Shown: positions 42,938-51,960 of the stretch, in pieces
How positions within the stretch are numbered: the first letter of the stretch is position 1
Layout of the letters: each line of letters opens with the position of its first letter
Source of the DNA: an uncultured Clostridia bacterium
Lineage (GTDB): Bacteria; Bacillota; Clostridia; Christensenellales; Borkfalkiaceae
Length of the DNA: 64,000 nt
NCBI GenBank assembly: GCA_947588985.1
Contig: CANQBG010000002.1
Location: 1-64,000 of the forward strand
Direction of reading: 5' to 3'
Position numbers and translations under genes: made by a program
Notes under the pieces: generated by a model
The model's input: the letters and a program-made list of their open reading frames with translations, nothing else
The model's database searches: none
Told to the model about the DNA's origin: nothing

Positions 42938-44956
42938 TTATCTCAAATAGCTCCCGCGAGCCGATTCCATGACCCGGAAGATCTCCACTTCCTCGCCCGT
43001 GTTGGCGTCGAGGTAGACGAGATATTCCTCCTCGCCGTAGGTGCAGCCGAACTCGTGGCAGAGCACGGGTTTTCCGTCCACGGGGATGAGCGCGAGGTTG
43101 TGAGCGTAGGGCACGAGTCCCGCCGCAAGACGCAACTTGGCGTCATCCCGAGAGAGGCTGTGGGTGAGGTCGTATTGGGTGTTGTTGACGAGATACCCGC
43201 GCGCGTCCAAGCCGACCACGCGGCCCTTCTCCTCGCAGACGCGCACGCGGATGATCTCGGGATAGAGGCGCACGCCCTCAGAGACGGCCGTATAGGTGAG
43301 GTTGGCCACCATGCCGCCGTCGGAGAGCCACACGGCCTCCACGTTTTCGATGCCGAGGTTTTTAAGGAACGCGCGGGCGAGCCCGTCGCACTCCTCGAGG
43401 TCGAAGTTCTTCTGCATGCACTCCTCATAAGTGTCGAAGAAGAGGAGCTTGCCGCCGTTCTTGGTGATCTGCGCAAAGATCTCGATGCCGTTTTCGTCGG
43501 TGAGGACGAAGTCGTAGCAGTTGAATTCCCGCGTCACCGTCTCGCCGGTATAGCGCACGTCCGCGATGCGGTAGCTCTCGAAATACTGCCGCGCGAGTTC
43601 CTCCGCCTCGGCCGAGGAGATCTCGGTGAGCTCGAAGAGACGGTTCTTGCCGATGTTGCCCTCGTCCGCGAAGGGGGCGTCGGTGAGCGCACCGCCGTCG
43701 TGACCGAGATCATGCAGCCGCTCCGTCATGCCGCCAATCCCCGCAAAGAGTTCCTGAAGGGAAGCCGACCGCGTGATGAGCTCGTTGAGCTCGCCATAGA
43801 GGGTGTCGTTGACCTCATAGAGACGGGCGACGCGGGCCATGTCGTCCTCGTTGACCCCTTCCCCCGCGGCAAGGCGGTCAAGAAGGCTCTTTGCGTAGGC
43901 GTTGGTCTCATTGAGGAAGGCGGAGATGTCCGTGCCCGTGGCGCTGTCGACGGGGACGCGCTGCACGGAGGCCTCCAAAAGCGCGGTGTCCACAAGAATA
44001 TTGGTGAGCAAACGCCGCTGTTCGCCCGCACCCGCGGAGACGCGGAGCTTGCCGAGGCTGTCGTCGAGGTCCTCGCACGCGGAGACCATCTCATAGAGGG
44101 TGGAACGGGCGTTCCCCTCCGCCTCGACCGTCATGTCGTTCATGCGGAAGGCGCCCGCGGTGACGATCGCCCCGAGGACGAGGCAGGCCGTGCCGAGGGA
44201 GATGACGGCCGCGAGCCAACCGCCGTAGCCGTTGCGCCGACGCTCCGTCCGCTGTTCTCTCTTGTGCTTTTTATCCTCCGCTCTTCGGGCATGGGTGGCC
44301 TCTCTTGCCTTGGCCTTGTTCTCCCGCGCATGTTCGCGGGCCTCGATCTTGCGCCGTCTTACGGCGAGGCGCTCCTTCTTCTCCCGCTCCAAACGCTTCC
44401 CGCGCTCGGCCTTGGTCTCGTTTTTGAGAAGTTCGCGGCGCGCCGTCTTTTCCGCCTTGCGCTCGACACGCTTGGCCTTGAGATCGGCCTTCCGCTTGGC
44501 GCGGTTTTCGAGCCGCTCCGCCTTTTTCTTGGCTACCATCTCCTTGCGCGCGAGCTTCTTTTCCGCGATCTTCTGCTTCTTTTCGAGCTTGGCCTGTTGG
44601 ATGGCGGCCTTTTTCTCAATCTTCGCCTGCTTGACGGCAGCCTTCTTTCCGATCTTCTCCTCTTTTTCGGCTGCCCGCTGTTTGGCGGCTTGCACGCGCC
44701 GATCGGCGGAGGCTTCCTCCGATTTTTCCGCCTTCTTCGCGCGCGCCTTCTCCTCTTTGCCCGTGCCCCGTTTCCCTTGGGTAGATGTTGTTTTCCGCGC
44801 CTTGCTTTCGGACATGGTACCCTCATTCTTGCTCTTCGTGCCCGCAGACGCCTTGGGGGAAGCGCCCGTATCCACCGTGTCTTGCGTGAAATTTTCCTCT
44901 ACGCGCTCCACTTTTTCCGCGCCGCTCGAGATGTGATTTTCGTTTTGCTTTTTCAT
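42938..44956 (-). CDS. ypeB: Germination protein YpeB with long basic N-terminal extension
   Basis: 672 residues against ~450 for ordinary YpeB. Residues ~1-240 are an unusual Lys/Arg/Ala/Glu-rich, coiled-coil-like stretch (KKAAVKQAKIEKKAAIQQAK); one membrane segment follows (~244-268), then the YpeB domain (NARSTLYEMVSACEDLDDSL ... CHEFGCTYGEEEYLVYLDAN) with C-terminal PepSY-like repeats. YpeB stabilises SleB in the spore until germination. It lies 9 nt after sleB, GGAGG upstream. The basic tail would face the forespore cytoplasm; DNA binding is a guess. Confidence 0.9.
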   Translation of the reverse strand: MKKQNENHISSGAEKVERVEENFTQDTVDTGASPKASAGTKSKNEGTMSESKARKTTSTQGKRGTGKEEKARAKKAEKSEEASADRRVQAAKQRAAEKEEKIGKKAAVKQAKIEKKAAIQQAKLEKKQKIAEKKLARKEMVAKKKAERLENRAKRKADLKAKRVERKAEKTARRELLKNETKAERGKRLEREKKERLAVRRRKIEAREHARENKAKAREATHARRAEDKKHKREQRTERRRNGYGGWLAAVISLGTACLVLGAIVTAGAFRMNDMTVEAEGNARSTLYEMVSACEDLDDSLGKLRVSAGAGEQRRLLTNILVDTALLEASVQRVPVDSATGTDISAFLNETNAYAKSLLDRLAAGEGVNEDDMARVARLYEVNDTLYGELNELITRSASLQELFAGIGGMTERLHDLGHDGGALTDAPFADEGNIGKNRLFELTEISSAEAEELARQYFESYRIADVRYTGETVTREFNCYDFVLTDENGIEIFAQITKNGGKLLFFDTYEECMQKNFDLEECDGLARAFLKNLGIENVEAVWLSDGGMVANLTYTAVSEGVRLYPEIIRVRVCEEKGRVVGLDARGYLVNNTQYDLTHSLSRDDAKLRLAAGLVPYAHNLALIPVDGKPVLCHEFGCTYGEEEYLVYLDANTGEEVEIFRVMESARGSYLR

Positions 44957-44965
44957 ACTCCCTCC

Positions 44966-45724
44966 TTAAATGGCAAAGACATGCTTGCCGATGACCGTCA
45001 CCGTCTGCCGTCCGAAGATCCACGAACTCGTCGCAACGGCGGGGTTATAGTAGTAGAGACAACCGTAGGTGGGATCCCAGCCGTTCATGGCGTCCCGCGC
45101 GGCATTGTAGGCCGTTTGGTTGGGCTCCAAATTGATCTGCCCGTCCGTCACCGCCGTGAAGGCCCCCTTCTGATAGATGACCCCCGAGACGGAGTTGGGG
45201 AAGGACTTGCTCTTCACGCGGTTCAGGATGACCGCGCCGATGGCCACCTGCCCCGTGTAGCTCTCCCCGCGCCCCTCCGCGTAGATGGCCTTGGCGAGGA
45301 GATAGAGATCGGACGAGGTATAGTTCGAGGGCACCCCGCTCGAAGGTCTGCCGCTGCTTGTGCCGCTTCCGCCGTTCCCGTTTAAGGCGTTATAGGAATC
45401 GTTCATCCCGAGGGCGGCGTACGTCGCCTTGCCGACGATCCCGTCTGCGGTGAGGCCGTTTTTCTTCTGAAAGGCGACGACGGCCTTTTTCGTTCCCGCA
45501 CCGAAGATGCCGTCTACTGCGCCCGTGTAGTAGCCCCAATTTTTCAGCCTGCGCTGGACCTCCTTCACCTCCGCGCCCGTACTGCCTTGACGGAGCACGG
45601 CCGCCTCGACGGCGGTCTCCAGCACGGGGACTTCCCGCTCGCCGCTTCTCGAGACGACAACGCCCGTCGCGAGGGTTGCGATCGCGGCAAGCGAGAGCGC
45701 GGCGACTAACAAAAACTTCTTCAT
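44966..45724 (-). CDS. sleB: Spore cortex-lytic enzyme SleB
   Basis: 252 residues. Signal peptide (MKKFLLVAALSLAAIATLA), peptidoglycan-binding domain (~45-105: LRQGSTGAEVKEVQRRLKNWGYY), Ser/Gly linker, and the Hydrolase_2 lytic transglycosylase domain (~135-252) with the catalytic Glu in AIYAEGRGESYTGQVAIGAV and the conserved YYYNP. It cleaves muramic-delta-lactam cortex during germination and depends on YpeB, encoded next. GGAGGAA precedes ATG. Confidence 0.96.
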   Translation of the reverse strand: MKKFLLVAALSLAAIATLATGVVVSRSGEREVPVLETAVEAAVLRQGSTGAEVKEVQRRLKNWGYYTGAVDGIFGAGTKKAVVAFQKKNGLTADGIVGKATYAALGMNDSYNALNGNGGSGTSSGRPSSGVPSNYTSSDLYLLAKAIYAEGRGESYTGQVAIGAVILNRVKSKSFPNSVSGVIYQKGAFTAVTDGQINLEPNQTAYNAARDAMNGWDPTYGCLYYYNPAVATSSWIFGRQTVTVIGKHVFAI

Positions 45725-45864
45725 AATTTCCTCCTATGCGCAATGTGTGCAAGGCCTTCTAAAATTATGCAACCGCCCCGCTGCTCCCCTTCCCCACGCT
45801 CTCCGCGGGTACCATGTCCGAATCCGAGCCTCACAAAACGCACGAAGGCAATTTTACGGCACAG

Positions 45865-45893
45865 AAAAGGGCCGAGGCGATTTGCCTCGGCCC
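45865..45893 (-). terminator. Terminator of the large pilin-like gene
   Basis: GGGCCGAGGC (45869-45878) and GCCTCGGCCC (45884-45893): ten perfect pairs, then TTTTCT on the minus strand. Confidence 0.9.
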
Positions 45894-45924
45894 TCTCTCA
45901 AAACAGGTTTTTGCAGATCGGCTC

Positions 45925-47973
45925 TTATGCCCCCTGTTTTTCAAGCATGATGATAATTTCCTGTGTCGGCTCATACATTCCCATCGACACATTCCCGCCG
46001 AAATACATATGATAGGATTCCATTAAATAAAAGGTATTGTCTTGCAAAGCTGTATTCTTCAGAGAAATTCCATCGACAAGTTCCAATCCCGAGCACACGC
46101 TGAGCGCGTCAAACGCATTTCTTACCTGTTCTTTCCAATCCTTATCGACCCACTTGTAGACATTATTCGTTTTTGTGCTATCACGGGCTTCATTATAAAG
46201 CGGCGTGGTATCTTTATCCGAAATTCCATACCAATAGATATTTCCATAATAAATGTTCCAATACCAAAGTACGATTTCCGGTTCGGAATAATGATAAGCC
46301 GAAGCATTGCCGTCCACAAAGTTCGACCCTTGATTAGAGCTTTCCCAAACTCCGTTTTGGATATTTAAGATGTCGCTCCAAGCAATGTCATCCATGGTAT
46401 CCGCATGATATCGTTTTTTCAGCCAATCCGCAAGAGTTTGCCCTTCCGGCTTAGAAAGTTGTTCCATATAGGCATTATAACTTGCTTGACTCCACTCCCT
46501 ATCGGTAGTGCCCAGAACTTCATGGGCATAGGTCAGCGCGGTAACGCTACTCGTCATGACAGGATAATAATGTTCGTCGAATCCGTAGATTTCCTTGATT
46601 TTTTCGAGGATCCCTTCCGTGTTTCCGCTCTCGACTGCCGTTTTCAGCATGGTAATCGCGCCCAATACATTCATATCAAACGTCGTTTTGACGTTGACAG
46701 CCGCATACAAATTCTTTCCGCCGCCGAACTTCACTTTATTATTTACCCCATCTCCCGGCATCGTGGAAGAGGGCCTCTTTAATTCGAATTGCAAGGAAAC
46801 CCTATCCGTTAAATAGTTCTCGTCGTCGGGCAACTGAAATTGCCAACTCAAATCGTATTTATCTGTTCCGGTTTGACTGGACTCGGTTTCCACCACCAAT
46901 TTGCCGTATTCATAGGAGTGGCCGGCCACCGTGCCGGTGTAGAGGCGGTTGTTTTTGTAATAATACCCGTTCGCAACGCCGCCCGCCGTTCCGCCAAGCG
47001 GCTCGAAGCCCTCCGGCGCCTTTGCATTGCAATAGATGCAATAATACCCTTCGTCCTTGCGATATTCAAAAGTACAGGCAAGGCCCGTCGCCGGGGCGCC
47101 GTTGTCGGGGCAGGCAGAGTCCGTGCACCGCCTATTATGCGTGCCGTTGTTTTGAGGCGTATATTCAAAGACGTGTCTGTGCGTGCTGACGGGCTGGTCG
47201 TAGTCGCAATAGACGCAGCGGCCCGCGGCATCGAAGGTGCAGTCCTCCTGGGTGGGCTGATTGCAGATCTTGCAGACCTTGGTGTGCGTGCCGTCCCCGT
47301 TGGCGGTATACGACCCCACCCCATAGGCATGCGCGCAGGGATCGGTGTCGCTGTTCGTCTCCTTCTTCCAGCCGCACTTACTGCATGCGCCGTCCGCCCC
47401 GTCGGTATCGTGCGGGGCGTCCATGACGATGACCTCATGGCATTTGCCGCAGATGACGAGGTGGAACTCCGAGCCGCCCGTCTCGAGCGCGATGGGGCGA
47501 TAGGTGTAGCCGTAGCCCACGAGGTGCAGGCAGGCCTCCGTGGTGGGCGCGAGGCTGAACCACGTTAAGGCGGCCATCTCATATTTTGCCGCGAGGTCGG
47601 CGGGATAGACGATGGAGACGGGATTTTTCCCGTTCATCTCCACGAGGACCACGCGGTTGACGGACTGCTCCCCGCTCTTCTGGATCCAATAGAAGGCATA
47701 CCCGGAGGAAGCCGTATCGACGGGGGCGTTGAGGCCCGCGCTCCGCAGGATGGTTTCCGCACCGGCAAGGCCGTCGGGGACGTTCCCTGCGACCTCTTCG
47801 GCCGTGAGGGCCACATTCATGTTGCGCACCGTCTGCTGGTCTGCCGACATGTTCGCCTTTTGGATCACGCTCGTGAACGTCGGGATGAGCACGGCCGCCA
47901 AAATCGCAATGACCGCGATCACGATGACGAGCTCAACGAGCGTGAATCCGCGGCGCCGTTTGCTTTGTTTCAT
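45925..47973 (-). CDS. Large pilin-like protein with cysteine-rich repeats
   Basis: 682 residues with a prepilin start: basic MKQSKRRRG, then FTLVELVIVIAVIAILAAVL, processed after G9. This stretch is almost identical to that of the 175-residue pilin at 967-1494, so both likely enter the same machine. Residues ~165-320 carry paired CxxC motifs (CGKCHEV, CSKCGW, CKICNQ, CVYCDY, CIYCNA), probably zinc- or disulfide-stabilised modules; the remaining ~350 residues are an unrecognised polar domain. The size suggests a tip adhesin rather than a major subunit. AAGGAGAA precedes ATG; the promoter holds a nine-G tract. Confidence 0.85.
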   Translation of the reverse strand: MKQSKRRRGFTLVELVIVIAVIAILAAVLIPTFTSVIQKANMSADQQTVRNMNVALTAEEVAGNVPDGLAGAETILRSAGLNAPVDTASSGYAFYWIQKSGEQSVNRVVLVEMNGKNPVSIVYPADLAAKYEMAALTWFSLAPTTEACLHLVGYGYTYRPIALETGGSEFHLVICGKCHEVIVMDAPHDTDGADGACSKCGWKKETNSDTDPCAHAYGVGSYTANGDGTHTKVCKICNQPTQEDCTFDAAGRCVYCDYDQPVSTHRHVFEYTPQNNGTHNRRCTDSACPDNGAPATGLACTFEYRKDEGYYCIYCNAKAPEGFEPLGGTAGGVANGYYYKNNRLYTGTVAGHSYEYGKLVVETESSQTGTDKYDLSWQFQLPDDENYLTDRVSLQFELKRPSSTMPGDGVNNKVKFGGGKNLYAAVNVKTTFDMNVLGAITMLKTAVESGNTEGILEKIKEIYGFDEHYYPVMTSSVTALTYAHEVLGTTDREWSQASYNAYMEQLSKPEGQTLADWLKKRYHADTMDDIAWSDILNIQNGVWESSNQGSNFVDGNASAYHYSEPEIVLWYWNIYYGNIYWYGISDKDTTPLYNEARDSTKTNNVYKWVDKDWKEQVRNAFDALSVCSGLELVDGISLKNTALQDNTFYLMESYHMYFGGNVSMGMYEPTQEIIIMLEKQGA

Positions 47974-48060
47974 ATCGCATTCTCCTTTTGATTTTTTTCC
48001 GCGGCCCGAACTTCTGTCGAATACCCGAATGTTACCGTTTGGGCCGGTTTTTGTGTTCCT

Positions 48061-48088
48061 ATTATAGCACCCCCCCCCGGTCTGTCAA
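48061..48088 (-). promoter_or_regulatory. Promoter of the large pilin with nine-G tract in the spacer
   Basis: On the minus strand TTGACA (48083-48088), a 16 nt spacer with nine G (C at 48070-48078), TATAAT (48061-48066). Both boxes are full consensus. The spacer is one base shorter than at 1521-1549, exactly the loss of one G. Confidence 0.85.
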
Positions 48089-48318
48089 GTATTTGATAGG
48101 ATTTTTTGAAAAATTTTTGGGGGACGCGAAAATTTTTTTGGGAGAACGCGAGACGGGACGAACGCCGGAAACAGGCGGAAAGCGGCGACGGAGGGAAAAC
48201 AGAGGGCGCGAAAGACCCCGCGGAAGGCCGCGGGGTGCAATCGGGAATGCGCGATCGGAAAACGAGCGCTGTGGGGTGTGCGAATGAGAAAGATGGGAAG
48301 GCGAGGGAAGCGCCCTTT
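48089..48318. other. Gap between the large pilin promoter and the M23 gene
   Basis: No gene is supported here. It contains A/T runs (~48105-48140), a strong hairpin ACCCCGCG/CGCGGGGT (48215-48236) with only a weak T tail on the minus strand, possibly the M23 terminator, and purine-rich sequence. Confidence 0.5.
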
Positions 48319-49026
48319 TTATTTCTCGTCGAGTACGGGTTTGATATAGTCGGTGGGATCGACGTAGTCGCCGCTCAAGATGACTTCGAGGTGCAGATGC
48401 TCGCCGTCCTTGGCCTCACTGCCGTAGGCCGTGGCGACTTCCCCGATCTTCTGGCCCACCGTCACGGCGTCGCCCGCCTTCAGACCCTCGACGGGCTCGA
48501 CGAAGCGATAGACCGACTTCAAGCCGTCGCCGTGGTCGATGACGATGAGATTGCCGAGCTCGGGGCTCATGCTGATCTCCTCCACCTTGCCCGCGGCCAT
48601 GCTCCGCACCTCGGTGCCCGCGGCCGCCGCGAAATCCACCGCCTTATGGCGATACCACCAGCCGTTGATCTGATTCTCGTAGATGGCCGCGTATTCCACC
48701 GCGTACGTCTCGCAGTCGATGGGCGCGACGAACTTGACCGTCTCGCCGCCCGTGGGACCGGAGGGATCGTCGGGCTCTGCGGGATCCGAGGGACCGGTGG
48801 GATCCGAAGGTTCGTCGGGGCCCGCGGGATCGTTCGGATCGTCGGGGCCGGGGTTTTCGGGACCATCGACGGGGGGCTTCTCGACGACGGGGTTCTTCTC
48901 CGCCGTGACGAAATAGACGGTGAGCACCAGCCCCGCGATGAGCAGGAGGGCGCACACGGCGATCAGGGCATAGTAGATGACTTTCTTTTTGCTTTTGGAA
49001 TTGGGATTGGGATTGGTTTCTTCCAT
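48319..49026 (-). CDS. M23 family peptidase, SpoIIQ-like
   Basis: 235 residues. An N-terminal membrane anchor (~16-40) is followed by an acidic Pro/Asp-rich linker (~52-95) and a LytM domain (~100-225) with HKAVDF (HxxxD) and HLHLEV (HxH), so the zinc ligands look complete. Single-pass M23 proteins of this size in sporulators are SpoIIQ, which meets SpoIIIAH across the septum; clostridial SpoIIQ keeps the catalytic site. The promoter could not be assigned to sigma-F by eye. A cell-wall endopeptidase is the alternative. Confidence 0.8.
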   Translation of the reverse strand: MEETNPNPNSKSKKKVIYYALIAVCALLLIAGLVLTVYFVTAEKNPVVEKPPVDGPENPGPDDPNDPAGPDEPSDPTGPSDPAEPDDPSGPTGGETVKFVAPIDCETYAVEYAAIYENQINGWWYRHKAVDFAAAAGTEVRSMAAGKVEEISMSPELGNLIVIDHGDGLKSVYRFVEPVEGLKAGDAVTVGQKIGEVATAYGSEAKDGEHLHLEVILSGDYVDPTDYIKPVLDEK

Positions 49027-49111
49027 ATTTTGCCTCCGAAAAATTTGTATGTAGATGATGGACGAGGGCGAGGCGATTTATACCTCCCATCTTTGCGCGC
49101 CCGCCGTTTTT

Positions 49112-49534
49112 TCAGAATCCGCCGAAGATGACGGGCGTGCCCACCTTGGTCATTTCCGCGCTTACCGCGATGTGCAAATTGACCGCATGACCGTTTATGG
49201 CGATACCATGTCCGAGAGAGGGGGCGTAGTAATAATAATTTACGACGCCTGCCGCCTCCTCCGTGAAGAGGAGCTTTGCGGAAAATTTTTTCTCGAGGGC
49301 GGCCTTTACGTTCCCCTCGTAGAGTGTGCTCTCCCCCCGCACGTCGGGGCGGAGGAACTTTTCGAGGGCGGGGGAGGCCGTCTCGACGATGTCCGCGGAG
49401 GAAGTCCCCATATAGAGCTCATAGCTGAGGCCGGGCTCGAACACGGGCGCGGCCATGAGCGCATAGAGGCCCCCCGCGCCGAACAGGCAAAGCGCGAGCA
49501 GCAGGATGAGTTTCAAAGTCCCCGTGCGCAGCAT
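49112..49534 (-). CDS. Secreted or anchored small protein, possibly YwmB-like
   Basis: 140 residues from the ATG at 49534, chosen because GGGAGG lies 8 nt before it; an ATG six codons earlier has no site. A signal/anchor segment (LKLILLLALCLFGAGGLYAL) precedes a ~110-residue domain ending in NLHIAVSAEMTKVGTPVIFGGF. The ending recalls YwmB-family proteins of sporulating Firmicutes, though it is shorter; low certainty. It lies between the HIT and M23 genes on the same strand. Confidence 0.55.
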   Translation of the reverse strand: MLRTGTLKLILLLALCLFGAGGLYALMAAPVFEPGLSYELYMGTSSADIVETASPALEKFLRPDVRGESTLYEGNVKAALEKKFSAKLLFTEEAAGVVNYYYYAPSLGHGIAINGHAVNLHIAVSAEMTKVGTPVIFGGF

Positions 49535-49606
49535 AAAAAAATCCTCCCGCATGATTCGGAAGGATTATCGCCGCATGGGCGCGGATTTATACGTCGCAGG
49601 GAAAAA

Positions 49607-49942
49607 TTATCCCCACGCGAGCGGTTCGCCGCCGAGAATGTGGATGTGAAGGTGGGGAACGGTCTGCCCCGCGGCCTCCCCCTGATTGACGACGAGGCGA
49701 TACCCCCCTTCGAGCCCGAGGGAGGGCGCAAGGCGGCCGATCGTAGAAAGCGCGCGCGCGAGCACGCCGGCGCGGGCGTCCGTGAGTTCCGCGAGCGTCT
49801 TATAGTGCTCCTTGGGGACGGCGAGCAGGTGGATCTTCGCGATGGGCGCGATGTCCTTGAATACGACGATCTCCTCGTCCTCGTAGACCTTCGCGGAGGG
49901 GATCTCCCCGGCAATGATTTTGCAGAATACGCAGGTTTCCAT
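49607..49942 (-). CDS. HIT family nucleotide-binding hydrolase (HINT-like)
   Basis: 111 residues. It begins CVFCKIIAGEIPSAKVYEDE and carries the histidine triad HLHIHILGG near the end, the active site for purine nucleoside phosphoramidates. The Cys pair near the start may bind zinc with histidines. It is downstream of mtaB by ~30 nt on the same strand; GGAGAA precedes ATG. Confidence 0.94.
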   Translation of the reverse strand: METCVFCKIIAGEIPSAKVYEDEEIVVFKDIAPIAKIHLLAVPKEHYKTLAELTDARAGVLARALSTIGRLAPSLGLEGGYRLVVNQGEAAGQTVPHLHIHILGGEPLAWG

Positions 49943-49972
49943 GTGATTTCTCCTTATCGAAAATTCGTTGAT

Positions 49973-51247
49973 TTATTTACGGGGACTCGTTTCCAAGGGG
50001 CCGGAAACGAGGTCGCACGCCGCGCCGTCGAGATGGCGTTTTGTGAGCCGAACCTCGTACATGCCCCCCTCCTTTGCCGTCTCATTGTAGACGCGGATGT
50101 AGTTTTCGGTGTAGCCGCCGTCCTCCTCGAAGAGCGCGGTGAGCGTTTTCCCCAAGAAGCGGGAGAGGTAGCGCTCCTGTGCGCGCGCGGCGACTTCCCC
50201 GAGCCGTTTTGCGCGCTCCTTTTTGACGTCTGCGGCAATTTGTACAAGGCGCGCCGCCTGCGTCCCCGGCCGCGGGGAGAAGGGAAAGACGTGCACGCGC
50301 GCGAATCCCGCCTCCTCCACGATGGAACACGACGAGAGAAAGTCCTCCTCCGTCTCGGTGGGGAAGCCGACGATGATGTCCGTCGTGATGGCGGCCTCCG
50401 GAAAGGCCGCGTAAATTTCCTCGCAGACGGCGAGGTACTCCTCCCGCGTATAGCGGCGGTTCATGGCACGGAGGACGCGCGTAGACCCGCTCTGCAGGGA
50501 GAGGTGGAAGTGCGGCGCGACGTTGCCCGCCGCCTTCATCTTTCGGAGGAAATCCTTGCCCACGATCCCCGCCTCGAGCGAGCCCAAACGGACGCGCGCG
50601 GGGAGATCCCGGAGGGCGAGGAGGAGGTCTCCGAGGTCGCGCTCCCCATCCCGCCATGCCGAGAGGTCGATGCCGGTGAGCACGATCTCCTTCGCCGGGA
50701 GGGCAGAGGCCTCCGCGACGATGGACGAGAGGGCGCGGCTGCGGCTCCTCCCGCGCAGGTAGGGAATAAGGCAGTAGGAACAGAAGCGGTCGCACCCGTC
50801 CTGCACCCGCAAAAAGGCGCGCGTCTTGTTGGACGCGGGCGGGGGGAGCTCGGTGAACTCCGTCTCCGCCTCGAGCATGACCCCCTTGGCGAACGCGCCG
50901 ACGCGCTCCGCTCCGGCCGGGCCGATGAACTCGAGCAGGCGGTCCTTGTGCATGGCCCCCGCGACGAGCACGACGCCCGTCCGCTCCGCAAACTCCTCCG
51001 CGTTCTCCTGCGCGGCGCAGCCGAACACGACGACGGGCGCGGCGGGGCTGAATTTCCGCATGCGGGCGATCGCCTGCCGCGACTTCCGCGCCGCTTCCGC
51101 CGTGACGGCGCATGTGTTGAGAAGGTAGAGATCGGCGGGGCCGAGCGCGTCCGTCACCGTGTGCCCGAGATCCGCAAGCCCCCGCATGAGCGAGGCGCTC
51201 TCGACCTCATTCTGCTTGCAACCGAGCGTGAAAATACAGATCTTCAT
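49973..51247 (-). CDS. mtaB: tRNA t6A37 methylthiotransferase MtaB
   Basis: 424 residues from the ATG at 51247. The N-terminal methylthiotransferase domain has three cluster Cys (TLGCKQNE, LNTCAVT, FGCAAQE); the radical SAM core has CDRFCSYC; a TRAM domain ends the protein. It turns t6A into ms2t6A at position 37 of tRNAs reading ANN codons. MtaB rather than MiaB is preferred from FTLGCKQN at the start. It overlaps rsmE by four bases. Confidence 0.93.
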   Translation of the reverse strand: MKICIFTLGCKQNEVESASLMRGLADLGHTVTDALGPADLYLLNTCAVTAEAARKSRQAIARMRKFSPAAPVVVFGCAAQENAEEFAERTGVVLVAGAMHKDRLLEFIGPAGAERVGAFAKGVMLEAETEFTELPPPASNKTRAFLRVQDGCDRFCSYCLIPYLRGRSRSRALSSIVAEASALPAKEIVLTGIDLSAWRDGERDLGDLLLALRDLPARVRLGSLEAGIVGKDFLRKMKAAGNVAPHFHLSLQSGSTRVLRAMNRRYTREEYLAVCEEIYAAFPEAAITTDIIVGFPTETEEDFLSSCSIVEEAGFARVHVFPFSPRPGTQAARLVQIAADVKKERAKRLGEVAARAQERYLSRFLGKTLTALFEEDGGYTENYIRVYNETAKEGGMYEVRLTKRHLDGAACDLVSGPLETSPRK

Positions 51248-51960
51248 CCGAGTTCTCCGAGCGCGTGCGCCGCGACGGCCACCATGGCGATCGCCGCCGT
51301 CTCCGCCCGCAAGATGCGCCGCCCGAGCGTGACGCCGCGATATCCGAGCGCCACGGCCTCCGCGTATTCCTCCTCCGCAAAGCCCCCTTCGCTGCCCACA
51401 ACAAGGGCGCACGGGGCCTCGATCGCGGACATGCCCCCCTCGTTTTGCATCAGGAACTCGCAAGCGAAGAGTTTTACGGGATACTCCGCGGCGGAGAGGA
51501 GGGCCTCCTTTAAGGTGGGAAAATAGTCGATCGCGGGGGTCTTGGTCCGAAGGCATTGCTTCGCGGCCTCCCGCGCCACCTTTTTGAGGCGTTCGAGCTT
51601 GTTTTCATTCATGTATGCGGCGCAGAATTTGGAGGAAAAGACGCCCACGCGGCTCACTCCGAGCTCCGTCGCCTTCTGTACGACGAGCTCCGTCTTATCC
51701 CCCTTCAAGAGGCCTACGAGAAGGCAGATCTCGGACATGGGTTCGGTGGACGCGGTCTGCTCCTTCACGACGTGCAGCAACATGCGCCCCTTTTCCACCC
51801 CCGTGACGACGGCGGAATACGCCTTTCCGCTCCCATCGAGGAGGGTGACTTCGTCCCCGACGGTGAGGCGGAGCACATTCTTGGCATGGCGGAATTCGTC
51901 GCCCGCGAGCGCCACTTCCTCCGTGACGCGTTCCACAAAAAATCGCTTGGGAGCCGCCAT
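51244..51960 (-). CDS. rsmE: 16S rRNA (uracil1498-N3)-methyltransferase RsmE
   Basis: 238 residues. A PUA-like N-terminus (FRHAKNVLRLTVGDEVTLLD) and a SPOUT C-terminus with VVGSEGGFAEEEY and LGRRILRAETAAI, both diagnostic. It methylates U1498 in the small subunit. The start ATG 51960 overlaps the prmA stop and its own stop overlaps the mtaB start, a tightly packed operon of translation-related genes. Confidence 0.95.
   Translation of the reverse strand: MAAPKRFFVERVTEEVALAGDEFRHAKNVLRLTVGDEVTLLDGSGKAYSAVVTGVEKGRMLLHVVKEQTASTEPMSEICLLVGLLKGDKTELVVQKATELGVSRVGVFSSKFCAAYMNENKLERLKKVAREAAKQCLRTKTPAIDYFPTLKEALLSAAEYPVKLFACEFLMQNEGGMSAIEAPCALVVGSEGGFAEEEYAEAVALGYRGVTLGRRILRAETAAIAMVAVAAHALGELG

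Noticed and set aside
51248-51556. N-terminal extension of MtaB
   Set aside because: It overlaps the rsmE coding region in another frame; the family starts at MKICIFTLGCKQN.
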